Shown: piece by piece, positions 23,601 through 35,600 of the stretch
Layout: each line of letters opens with the position of its first letter
How positions within the stretch are numbered: the first letter of the stretch is position 1
NCBI GenBank assembly: GCA_034440615.1
Contig: JAOTOM010005059.1
Span: forward strand, 127,501 to 191,500
DNA length: 64,000 bases
Direction of reading: 5' to 3'
Origin: Ashinkailepas kermadecensis
Lineage: Eukaryota > Arthropoda > Thecostraca > Neolepadidae
The notes under the pieces: model-generated
Seen by the model: the letters and a program-made list of their open reading frames with translations, nothing else
What the model was told of the DNA's origin: nothing
Database searches by the model: none
Program-made: the position numbers and the translations under genes

Positions 23601-26600
23601 CGCCTTGGGCTGGCGATTGGGCTGGTGGTTGATCTAGCAGCTGGGCTGAAGGCTGGGCCAGCGGCTGGCCCGACGGTTGGGTTGACGGTTGGACTGGCGG
23701 CTGGCCCGATGGTTGGGCTGACGGTTGGACTGGCGGCTGGGCTGACGGTTGGACTGGCGGCTGGGCTGACGGTTGGACTGGCGGCTGGGCTGACGGTTGG
23801 GCTGGCGGCTGGGCTGGCGGCTGGGCTGGCGGTTGGGCTGGCGGCTGGGCTGGCGGCTGGGCTGGCGGCTGGGCTGACGGTTGGTCCGACGGTTGGCCCG
23901 ACTGCTGGGCTGGCGGCTGGCCGATACTAGCAGTCTGCTGCTGCATCTGTTGCTGGTACAGCTGCTGCATGTACTGCTGGTAGTGCTGCTCCTGCAGCTG
24001 GCCAATCAGCACCTCTTGCTGTGCGCAAACCATCGGTGACGTCACACCGGCAACAGTGGCGTCATATCGGCAACGTATCGAAAACGAGCGGCACAGTGGA
24101 ACCAGACGAGCTGCCAAAAACGACAGAAGATTCCCCACACAGAGCCGATCCGATCACCCAGCAACAAACATGCACGTACACACCCATTAAAGGACATGTG
24201 ACAAGCCATTGCAATCAGTACACACAGCAAAAATCGGCTTCTCTGGTGCCTGTGAAATGGCCACTTCTGAAGAATGTGAATACAAAGCCCCTCTGAGGTA
24301 TGAGTGGCATCAGTCACCACTGCATCGCACCACTGTCTACTGTTGAGCCGGCCCGTATCGCTACACATCTGGCCAACAAACACCGTCTACGTCCTGATGG
24401 TCACTTCATCAATGGTCCTGCTACACACCTGATCAAGAACACTACTGATAGCCTGAGCGATGGCACCGCCGTTGACTTGATTAACGGTACTGAGTCCGTT
24501 GGTAGGACTGATCACTTGAATAGTGGTGCAGTTATTCATCTGCTCAGCGCTGCCCGGGTGTGTTGCTGTGTCAGTGGTGTTGCAGCTGCTCACCTGTTCA
24601 GCGCTGCCCGGGTGTGCTGCTGTGTCAGTGGTGTTGCAGCTGCTCACCTGTTCAGCGCTGCCCGGGTGTGCTGCTGTGTCAGTGGTGCTGCAGCTGCTCA
24701 CCTGTTCAGCGCTGCCCGGGTGTGCTACAGTATCAGTGGTGCTGCAGCTGCTCACCTGTTCAGCGCTGCCCGGGTGTGCTATTGTGTCAGTGGTGCTGCA
24801 GCTGCTCACCTGTTCAGCGCTGCCCGGGTGTGCTATTGTGTCAGTGGTGCTGCAACTGCTCACCTGTTCAGCGCTGCCCGGGTGTGCTGCTGTGTCAGTG
24901 GTGCTGCAGCTGCTCACCTGTTCAGCGCTGCCCGGGTGTGCTACAGTGTCAGTGGTGCTGCAGCTGCTCACCTGTTCAGCGCTGCCCGGGTGTGCTACAG
25001 TATCAGTGGTGCTGCAGCTGCTCACCTGTTCAGCGCTGCCCGGGTGTGCTGTTGTTTCAGTGGTGCTGCAGCTGCTCACCTGTGCAGCGCTGCCCGGGTG
25101 TGCTGCTGTGTCAGTGGTGCCGCAGCTGCTCACCTGTTCAGCGCTGCCCGGGTGTGCTGCTGTGTCAGTGGTGCTGCAGCTGCTCACCTGTTCAGCGCTG
25201 CCCGGGTACTGCTGTTGTGTCAGTGGTGCTGCAGCTGCTCACCTGTTCAGCGCTGCCCGGGTGTGTTGCTGTGTCAGTGGTGCTGCAGCTGCTCACCTGT
25301 TCAGCGCTGTCCGGGTGTGCTGCTGTGTCAGTGGTGCTGCAGCTGCTCACCTGTTCAGCGCTGCCCGGGTACTGCTGTGTCAGTGGTGCTGCAGCTGCTC
25401 ACCTGTTCAACGCTGCCCGGGTGTGCTGCTGTGTCAGTGGTGGTGCAGCTGCTCACCTGTTCAGCGCTGCCCGGGTGTGCTGCTGTGTCAGTGGTGCTGC
25501 AGCTGCTCACCTGTTCAGCGCTGCCCGGGTGTGCTGCTGTGTCAGTGGTGCTGCAGCTGCTCACCTGTTCAGCGCTGCCCGGGTGTGCTGCTGTGTCAGT
25601 GGTGCTGCAGCTGCTCACCTGTTCAGCGCTGCCCGGGTACTGCTGTTCGGCATACGCCCTGAACTGGGCACCCGTCTGCTCATTGAGGGCCTCCTTGATG
25701 TGCCTCCTGTCGACGGCAGGTCACGCCAGGTGAGCGGACATCGGGTGACACGCATGGCGCGCTTTTCATTGGGCTGGATATTGCGCAGCGAGCATACGGG
25801 TCCGCTGGGTGGGCCTCTAAGCTGCACATGTTGCTCGGTGCATGGCTTAATTTAATTGGTACTTATATTCGGCCTGACAGCTATAGGACTTTAGGGCTTA
25901 TCAGTACCAAGGTTTGCAACATATCGGCAGCATCGTGGACCACGCTTCAGCCCTCTGAGCTGGTCCAACGGCAGCAGTCAACAGTAGGCTAAAACAACCT
26001 TCAGACCAGCTTCAACAGCACTCTGATCAGCTCATGATACATATATTATGGCGATGCATATTCCGGTAAGGAGACTGAGTGGGAAAGGTGGTGACTGGCC
26101 ACCTGATCTTGTGCATGACGAGTTGAACACGACTGAGGTGTGTACACTGTAGTGATCGGAGGACGGGGAAGGTGGTGACTGGCCAGCTGATCTTGTGTAT
26201 GGCGAGTTCAACACGACTGAGGTTTGCGCACACTGTAGTCGTGACCGGAGGACGCCTTTACCCCGTCCGTCAGGTTGGCCGCGCGGACCTCACGCGCTAC
26301 TGTTACTGGTGTGTGACCAAGAGCCAGCCGAGGGTAGGCGCTCGCGCGGCGCCACAGGTGTTGCGCGCCAGGTTGGCCGCGCGGCGCCGGCGGCTCCAGA
26401 GCGAGCCGATGGTCCAGCTCGCGATCGATTGTCACCACAGCCGGCCCATGGGTGGCGGCCCCGTCTGACACTGCCCGGCCGGACCGAGTCTCCCCGACTG
26501 GCCGCCCGGTCTGGCCCATCTGACACCGGCCCGAGAACCCCCACCTGACAACGGCTCGAGAACCCCACTTGACAAAACGGCCCGAGAACCCCCCCTGACA

Positions 26601-29600
26601 ACGGCCCGAGAACCCTGACAACGACCCGAGAACCCCACCTGACAACGACCCGAGAACCCCCACCTGACAAAACGGTCCGAGAACCACCCTGACAACGGCC
26701 CGAGAACCCCCACCTGACAAAACGGCCCGAGAACCCCTGACAACGGCCCGAGAACCCCCACCTGACAACGACCCGAGAACCCTCCTGACTTCGCACCTGG
26801 CAGCACGAGAACATCCACCCCGGCGAGCGATGGAAATGTTTATCAGCGCCTCCAAAGCGGTGAGACCTACCCTTTAGCCGTTCGAGGAAACGCAAGGACA
26901 GAGCCTGGCGTCCAAACCCGGCATCCCGATGTGTTCCTTCCTTCCTCGCCTCCTGTCTCCGGGGACAACAAGGCAACATCTGCATCAACACCACGACTGG
27001 GAAATGCGGTCTCCAGAGTTCGGAGCTTCCATGGCAACGGAATCTCGCACGGCTCACACCAACTGGAAGCCGGCTCCGTTGGGAATTCTGCAAGATGCAC
27101 ACCAACTGTAAGCCGGCTCCGTTAGGAATCTCGCACGGTTGACACCAACTGTAAGCCGGCTCAGTCAGGTAATGGAGATGAATCTTAGGTTTGTTATGTC
27201 TGATATGCACATTGCAGTGATTCCTTTGTATGAACACCACACTCAGTGTCAGTGGGTATACAGTGATACATTATTCCTGAAATAGGGTGGAATATACCAC
27301 TTTCTGAACACTAAATCGACATCCTTCTCCAAGAAGTGCCGACATCCTGCTTCTTGATGCGTGCTTATGAAGTCTTCGTGTCTCCCTTCCAACAATATCC
27401 CATTCCTACCATGCTCATGCTCTCGATAAGGGATGGTAATATTCGCAATTCAATTTCGGGTATACCTATAATGTGGTATACCCGCAACCTATAATGTGGT
27501 ATTGTATACAATACCAGTTTATTGCATATGTATTTTTATCGCTGTCCAGAAAATAGCTCTTCTTAAATTATGAATATCAAAACCAATGATAAAGGTACAG
27601 TCAAAAGTATGCTGTTCCCTCAAATTTGAGTCTGAAAGACATCAAAAGCATTTTAAATGGCACTAATTTCATGACACATTTTGACATCTTACTGTGCTAG
27701 TTTCGGCATCTCACACCTAACGAAAAACCATTATTTTAACACTGAGGGTATATCCAGGAAGCAAAAGGAAGCAAGAGGAGCCGGACGGGAGGAGGGGGGC
27801 GGAGAGGGAAGGCGTCCGATTTGGATCAATGCTGCAAGAAATAAATGTTCATTATTTAAGTAGCAAGAAAGCAACCAACATTTCCGTTTGTCTTGCAATC
27901 AACCTTGAACTGGGCGGCGCAATCACCAGTTGTCTGTCTAAGTCCGCTGGATGAATCTGAGGAAGCAGATATTTTTTGTACTTTGCAAAATTTAATGAGA
28001 CAATGAAGCAATTTTTGGTATTTTCATCAACAGTACTCGTCTTCAAGTAATTCTTCAGTATCAAAAAATGGACTTGTTGAAAAAAGAAAAGTGGAATAAG
28101 CTTCTATAAGCTTTGTGGTCCAAACTTGAATGTAATTTGTATCGGAGTGCTACTCTACTCACACATGCCTTATTAGCACCAATAGAGTTTTCCGAAGTTC
28201 TCCGAAAATTTAAGTTGGTGCTTTTGCATGGCCTTGTGGTTTATAGGTGGTGCTTTTTCCATACATCACCATATGCACTGCATCAATGTTAGAGTTCTCA
28301 AAGCTAGGTGGATGGGCGCTAAATGACTTCGTAGTCGGCGCGCCCTTAAGTCCAAATAATCAATCAAAGCTTGGTGGTACTCAGCCACTCGTATTTGGTG
28401 CTTCAGCACCACCTGTTAACACTTAAAAAAAACTTCACCTATGCTTCCTTGGTGTTGCATGTTCACTCCGAATAATAATTTACTTCTGCGATGACATTCA
28501 TTTTCCCACAAGAATGGATTCTCCGAATTCCGTGACAGCATCACCAAATCACCGATGAAGAAGAACCTTGGGTTCTTTTACAACGCATTCAACCGCTAGG
28601 TCATGTAGCGTCGCCAACCTAGCACGCCGATTGGTCGCGGGTGGACTCGCCAATGCCGTCGGTTGTGAGATTCGAACCCACAATCTTGCGATCAAGAGTC
28701 CGACGCTCTACCAACTGAGCTACCGCGGCCCCCAAACCACCGATGAATGTTTTTACTTTCACACGCGAAGTTCACCGCAGCTGTCACGTGGTACCAAATC
28801 AAATTTACAGCGGCCGTCACATCGTACAAAATCAAATCCACAGCAGCACCCACGTGGTAGGTACCAAATCAACCCACAGCAGCGATCACGTGGTCTCACT
28901 CACGTTGCACAGCGGCGATCACGTGGTCTCACTCACAGTGCACAGCGGCGGTCACGTGGTCTCATTCACGGTCCACAGCGGCGGTCACGTGGTCTCACTC
29001 ACGGTCCACAGCGGCGGTCACGCGGTGTGACCGGCCGGCAGCAAGCTGCCGCCCACGGCGCCGGTGACGTGCGCCGCACCGACGCGGTCACGTGTCAAGT
29101 GTCGATCCACGTCCGCAGTGCGCCGCCGTGATCAATGAGCGGCACTGAATCTCATCGGCCCGCCGTCGTCGGTGAGGCGCAATACCGGCCGGCGCGCCGC
29201 CCGCATTGTCAGCCCGCCGCCCCGCCCCACCACAAAACAAAACAAAACGCCGGTGCGCCAGAATGATATCGCTTAGAAGTGGCCTCAACTACAAAACAAA
29301 ACCCTCCGAAATTGTCCGATTGCGGACCATTTGTTGCTGATTTAAAAAAAAATCACTCAAGCCACCGTGCTATGGACCACCGTATATGTGATAGCTTCCC
29401 CACGAAATGCACATTACAGTCATACCGAATCTGTTTGATGTTTATATCACGTAATGTGTAGCAGGCATCAATATACTAGTGAGTACCGGCATTGAGTGGA
29501 AACCTGCCCCGATGGCCAAAACCCCGGTACCAATTACAAGACTTTTGACTTCATATTATGTTATTAATAACACCTAGCCTACACGTCAGCTGTCAACAGT

Positions 29601-32600
29601 TAATCGCACTAGAGGAGTGGGCCCCCACAATCACGCCGCCACAGAGGAGCGATCTCCGCCGTCCCGCTGCTACAGAGGAGAGGCCTTTCCCGTCCCACTG
29701 CTACAGGAGTGGCCCCCACGATCACACCGCCACAGAGGAGCGATCTCCGCCGTCCCACTGCCACAGAGGAGAGGCCTCCACCGTCCCGCTGCTACAGGAG
29801 TGGCCCCCACGATCACGCCGCCACAGAGGAGCGATCTCCGCCGTCCCACTGCCACAGAGGAGAGGCCTCCACCGTCCCGCTGCTACAGAGGAGAGGCCTC
29901 CACCGTCCCGCTGCTACAGAGGAGAGGCCTCCACCGTCCCGCTGACACAGGGGAGCGGTCTCCATCGTCCCGCTGCTACAGAGGAGCGACCTCCACCGTT
30001 TCACTGCACAGTGTGATAACTCCAGGAAAAAACTGGCCAGAAATGTATGAATCGACTATTTTTGACGCGATATTTGTGGCGTCATTGCATCAGCAGAAGC
30101 CTCAAGCACACCAAGTCACAGTTTTCATGAAAATTTGCACATGATTTGACATAGTAAAAAGTGCACGAATATGGATAACAATTCGTGTGGATAAAAACGA
30201 TGCACATATGTACAAATGTTATCGGAGTTTGACGACTGATGAAGGTAAGACGCATACTAAAAACCGGGCAAGTGAGATATGAAACTACAGCTGAGAACAT
30301 TCTCTTTACGTTAAGCAATTCAAAAAGGTATAGAACGGTTCACCATATGCTATCTTAGATCAAATAATATTTCATTACAATAGTCGTTCAACTATTTAGT
30401 ACCTCCAAGTTGGAATAAGGTTTTTTTATTTTAAAAAAACGCATAACAGCACACAACCAGAGAACAATTTCAATGAAATCGGCGATCCTTTGACTATATG
30501 TACCGTAAGTTTCAGCTGCACCTAGCTGCCACAAGACCGATTGTGATCAATTGTATCCAGGCAGGTCGCGGTGCGATGCGGTGGTCGGCGCGGGCGGCAC
30601 GGGGAAGCCCGAGCCGGACGCTGCGACGCGCCGGCTGGCGGGGTGTCTTGACAGGGAAACCTGATCCAGCAGTCGCCATGCAAAAAAAAACTTCCCTAAC
30701 GAGCGAAGCGAACGAAAACTAACGAAACGACTGAGTCGATATAGGTCACGAACCGAGCGTTTCCTATGTCAAGGGATTTGTCCTTGCCTGTAATGGTCAG
30801 GTCAGTGTGGTTGGATTTTGCGTAGTGAACATAGAGGTGCGCGTCAGAAGGGAGGAATTAGTGGGCTTGCTAACCAGTGCAAAAGCGTTTGGACGTGGCA
30901 ACTATTATGCTTATAGTTGTTTCTTTATAGTTTGCAGTTGGTTAGGGAGAAAATATATCACGACTATCTCCAGTGAGTCGTTGATTGTGGACATGAAAAA
31001 AGGTGACCGACTTGATCGCTAAAAACTTAAAAGGACAATGGGTTCAGTGTGAGCGAGAACGACCGGCTAGAATCTACGATCAGCTCAGCGCCCGCTCCCA
31101 GCGTCGGGCAATCTCAAGAGTGGTTCAACAGTACAGTTATCTGCAGCTTGTGGAGGCTACCAGGCAAAGTGCTCGTGCTGAGGCCATGAAAGAAACGGCT
31201 TTCGTGCTGCGACAGGCGGGGCATCACATAATTGGCCCATCAAGATTCACTGGGCTCTCGGAAGATCTAAAGTGAGCCAACCTAAAGTGAGTGCGTGTCA
31301 GGAGAGCGGGCGCTAGCAATGTGTGCGTCAGTTGACTTGTCTGTGCACGGCTACCGTATGGTCGCCGAGTGACGAATGATGCCGCGAAGACAGACATCCT
31401 TCCCGCCTATGAAAAGGTGCATGAGTCCAAGGTAGAGTCTAACTTATTATCAGTACTTTTATCCATCAATCCATCGCCCACCATCACGATCCAGCCATCC
31501 TTTCCATTCTCTCTCGCAATGTTGTGCTGACCAAATGGTGCAAAAAGACCGCCAGCATTGCAACTACCAGACTATGCATGCATAATGTAGGAAGGATATA
31601 TAGCTCAGCGAAGAGCGAGCAGTGCTTATGAGCACGTCAAGCCCAGCAGATGTGCGACAGCGAAGCGTGGGCGTCGGCTCGCGGCGGCGGGCGAAGCGGC
31701 CACACAAGTGGCACTGCTCGTCCGGTCGAGCCGACGTGGGCGTCGGCTCGCGGCGGCGGGCGGAGCGGCCACACAAGTGGCACTGCTCGTCCGGTCGAGC
31801 CGACGTGGGCGTCGGCTCGCGGCGGCGGGCGGAGCGGCCACACAAGTGGCACTGCTCGTCCGGTCGAGCCGACGTGGGCGTCGGCTCGCGGCGGCGGGCG
31901 GAGCGGCCACACAAGTGGCACTGCTCGTCCGGTCGTGTCCACTGTCCAGCACCAACGACAGCTCGTGCTTGCGATGGCAGAGCGTGACCAACATGCTGCA
32001 CAACTACAGCGAGCACAGTCCACCTCCAGAGCTAGTTATCAGTGCTGAAACGCCGGTAACTTATCCTAAGAGCTGGAAGCTTCATGTGGAGCACATGTAC
32101 CAAGATTTGCATCACATAGGCTTAAGCAGCTTAGGCTTCATCAGATAGCAATTCTGCTGACGAGTACTTAAACTGAGCAGAACACGCCTTAATCAGTAAA
32201 AGTAATCCAGGAGACCTGAACACAACCGTGTGCCGCTGTGTACACCACGCTGCATTACCAACTCCAAAATGCACAACCTACAAACAACAACCCACAACCT
32301 ACAAACAACAATCTATAACCTACAATCAACAGCCAGCCAGCTATTCGCTCCACCGCAGCTATTGCCAGAAGCAGGGAGTCTCGGATAGCGCTGATTGACC
32401 GATTGTACTATAGTTCACAGCTTGTGGTACTAGTGGTTATGAGATTCGCATGACGTGCGTCACGTTTTCACATCATCTCCCGCGAGGCTGGTGATAAAGG
32501 AGATGAACGTCATCACAAGAGGGAAGATCCGCACGGGCATACAACGCCTTCCAGGCATACGACTGCAACTCGAACTCGGCGACCATCTGCCGGTGGCTGC

Positions 32601-35600
32601 CTTGAACAGTCGTAGCCTAACTAACGTCGGAAAAGTGAATATAAATCCAGCAAATACCTGGATTTGGATAACCGTAGGACTATTATTGGCTTCGTGAAAA
32701 ACAGTTAGACTTCCATTCAGTGTTCAGATCAAAACATTCGAAATAGCCACATGAGTGCCACACCCAGGAGTGCCTCCATGTGGCCCAGGATCTGTCTGAT
32801 CTGCTGTGGAGCAACAGATGAAACAGAATGTGCTGGTCGAAGAAACTGATGGTGCGACGGCTTGTTGTAGGCTGTTGCAACTATTTACTGGTCAATTTGA
32901 TTTTTCAATGTCGACTCCTATTTCACATCCGTGCAGTATGGATATAGATGGATGCATCGGCCTTCTCTTCTGGAATGTTGGATGTTATTCTCATAGTAAC
33001 TCACATCTGGTTGGCTCTCCGGGAACAGGACCGCATAAACGGTGCTGGACATTCGAAGCACTTTTCTAGGCTAATTTCTAGGTAGTTGGGATGGAAATGG
33101 GCGCTTTGGTGTCGAGCCGATTTTAAGGCTGGCTTCGGTTTCAAGACAATTTTAAGGCTAGCTTCGGTTTCCAGCTGGGTTTAAGGCTGTCTTCGGCCTT
33201 GGCTTTGAGTCAATGTTTGCAGGCTGTTTTCGGCTTTGGCTTCGGGTGAACTTCGACACAATCTGTGATACAGAGCAGTGCGTTCCCTCGTGCTTCGCCG
33301 CCGCTTATAACGGACCTGTCTTCGCCTACACACTAAACGAGACTGGCTCGGGTGTCGCTCCCGCTCGTAATTGGCTGGTGAGCAATGCATACGTGGTAAA
33401 ATATCCAAAGCGCATTGTAATGAGGCCTTCAAATTAATCGATTTCAAGAAATAGTATACCGAAAAAATCCTACGGGAACAAAGTGCTCATGGTCTTAGCT
33501 TCATATTAAAATACAATATTCGGTAGATATCAACTTACGTACAATTGTTTCATGGTAAAAACAACGGTCAGTGTCAACGCACAGGTCCTGCATAACGACA
33601 TACCCACAAAGAACTTCACCATCGATCTGTCCGACAGTCCAGGCGAAGTTTACCAATTGATGCCAGCCGAACCCCACCCGCACTGTTACCGCAGAACCGA
33701 CTCACTTGGTCCCTTGTCGCCGACCCTGACCCGCACTGCTACACTGCTACCACAGGACCGCCTCACTTGGTCCCCTGTCGCCGACCCTGACCCGCACTGT
33801 TACACTGCTACCGCAGAACCGACTCACTTGGTCCCCTGTCGCCAACCCCGACCCGCACTGCTACACTGTTACCACAGGACCGCCTCACTTGGTCCCCTGT
33901 CGCTGACCCTGACCCGCACTGTTACACTGCTACCGCAGAACCGACTCACTTGGTCCCCTGTCGCCGACCCCGACCCGCATTGCTACACTGCTACCGCAGA
34001 ACCGACTCACTTGGTCTCCTGTTGCCGACACCGACCCGCACTGCTACACTGCTACCGCAGAATCGACTCACCTGGTCTCCTGTCGCCGACCCCGACCCAC
34101 ACTGCTACACTGCTACCACAAGACCGACTCACTTGGTCTCCTCCTGTCGTCGACTCTCCTGCCGCTCCTGCTGAAGAGCCATCTGCTCCAGAAGCAAACG
34201 ACCTTGCTCCTGCTCCTGCTGCTGCTTCTGCTCCAAGTGCTGCTCCGCTTCACTACCGGCCAGGCCAGATCAAGTCGTACCAAACCATAGTCTGTCAGGA
34301 GCTTAATCGTTCAGTGGGACCAGATGTAGCCTCATTCTCATTACACATTCGTTAGTTATTTGGGCTTTAGGGCGCGTTATACCTAGGTGCATAAAATACG
34401 AGGTTGGTATCGAATCGCGTCGCGTCACACTGCGAGTTTCCATCACACATTACTTCAATGGAAGCATAGACGAGCAAACATAGAGCCACGCATATACAGG
34501 TAGAATCATAATGGCATCGACAACAACAGGCGTCAGCTCCGAGTGGTTAGGGCGTCGGGTTCTGGATACAAAGGTCTCTGGTTCGACGCTCGCACCGATC
34601 GGACATTTCCCAATACCGAGGTCCACCGGCGGAACAGTGTGGACGGCGCCGGTTAGCAATTGCATAAAGTGCATCGTGAGTCACCCCCCCAAAAAAAAGT
34701 GTCAGCTGGCGAACAACCGCAGGGCTATTGGTACTCCGGCCAACTTACGCGTCAGTCGGACACACTCAACACTGGAGTACGTACGAGTACGTGTCCAGGC
34801 ACACCGCTTGTCACATAGGTAGACGAACTGTTCAAACTTAGAGGTCTCAACCAGAGAAAGTCACAGGTTCGATTAGTCAGGTGTTCAGGGCTTGAATCAA
34901 ACATACACCTCATTCGGCTTGAAACGTTGTTTATACCCTCTGTCTACCAATATGGTGCCTGACACATAGACGCACGCCCGTACTTACCACAATGGTGTGT
35001 CTACGGGATTAGCACGCGAATCAGCCGCTCTGAGAAAGTGAATAGTCGTGCGATCGTTCCCCATTTTACGCCTTGCTGTACCGATAACACCTATATCACG
35101 AGTGTTGGCGACTGCTGCTGCACTGCTGCTGCCGCTCTCAAGAGCGATATCGTGGCCGCCGTTCACCTGACAGTCTGACACGGACCAACGCCGCCACCTG
35201 ACGGTCTGACACGGACCAGCGCCGCCACTTGACGGTCCGACACGGACCAGCGCCGCCACCTGGCGGTCTGACACGGACCAGCGCCGCCACCTGACGGTCT
35301 GACACGGACCAGCGCCGCCACCTGACGGTCTGACACGGACCAGCGCCGTCACCTGACGGTCCGACACGGACCAGCGCCGCCACCTGACGGTCCGACACGG
35401 ACCAGCGCCGCCACCTGACGGTCTGACACGGACCAGCGCCGCCACCTGACGGTCTGACACGGACCAGCGCCGCCACCTGACGGTCTGACACGGACCAGCG
35501 CCGCCACCTGACGGTCTGACACGGACCAGCGCCGTCACCTGACGGTCCGACACGGACCAGCGCCGCCACCTGACGGTCTGACACGGACCAGCGCCGCCAC

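Noticed and set aside
24300..25855. Overlapping 379-477-codon plus ORFs, Cys/Leu-rich
   Set aside because: Antisense to the 54-bp donor array of ACBD3; all plus frames are stop-free because of the unit, not because of coding.
26195..26548. GC-rich ORFs on both strands as an ACBD3 exon
   Set aside because: Splice phases already join exons 4 and 5 without it, and the sequence matches no part of the ACBD3 family.
28655..28735. tRNA gene with clear box A and box B
   Set aside because: Poor anticodon-stem pairing, a long non-tRNA body and a flanking target duplication make it a SINE.
31564..32016. Repeated CHLCGR motif suggesting zinc fingers
   Set aside because: One Cys pair per 69-bp unit without matching His/Cys spacing, and all frames of the array are open.
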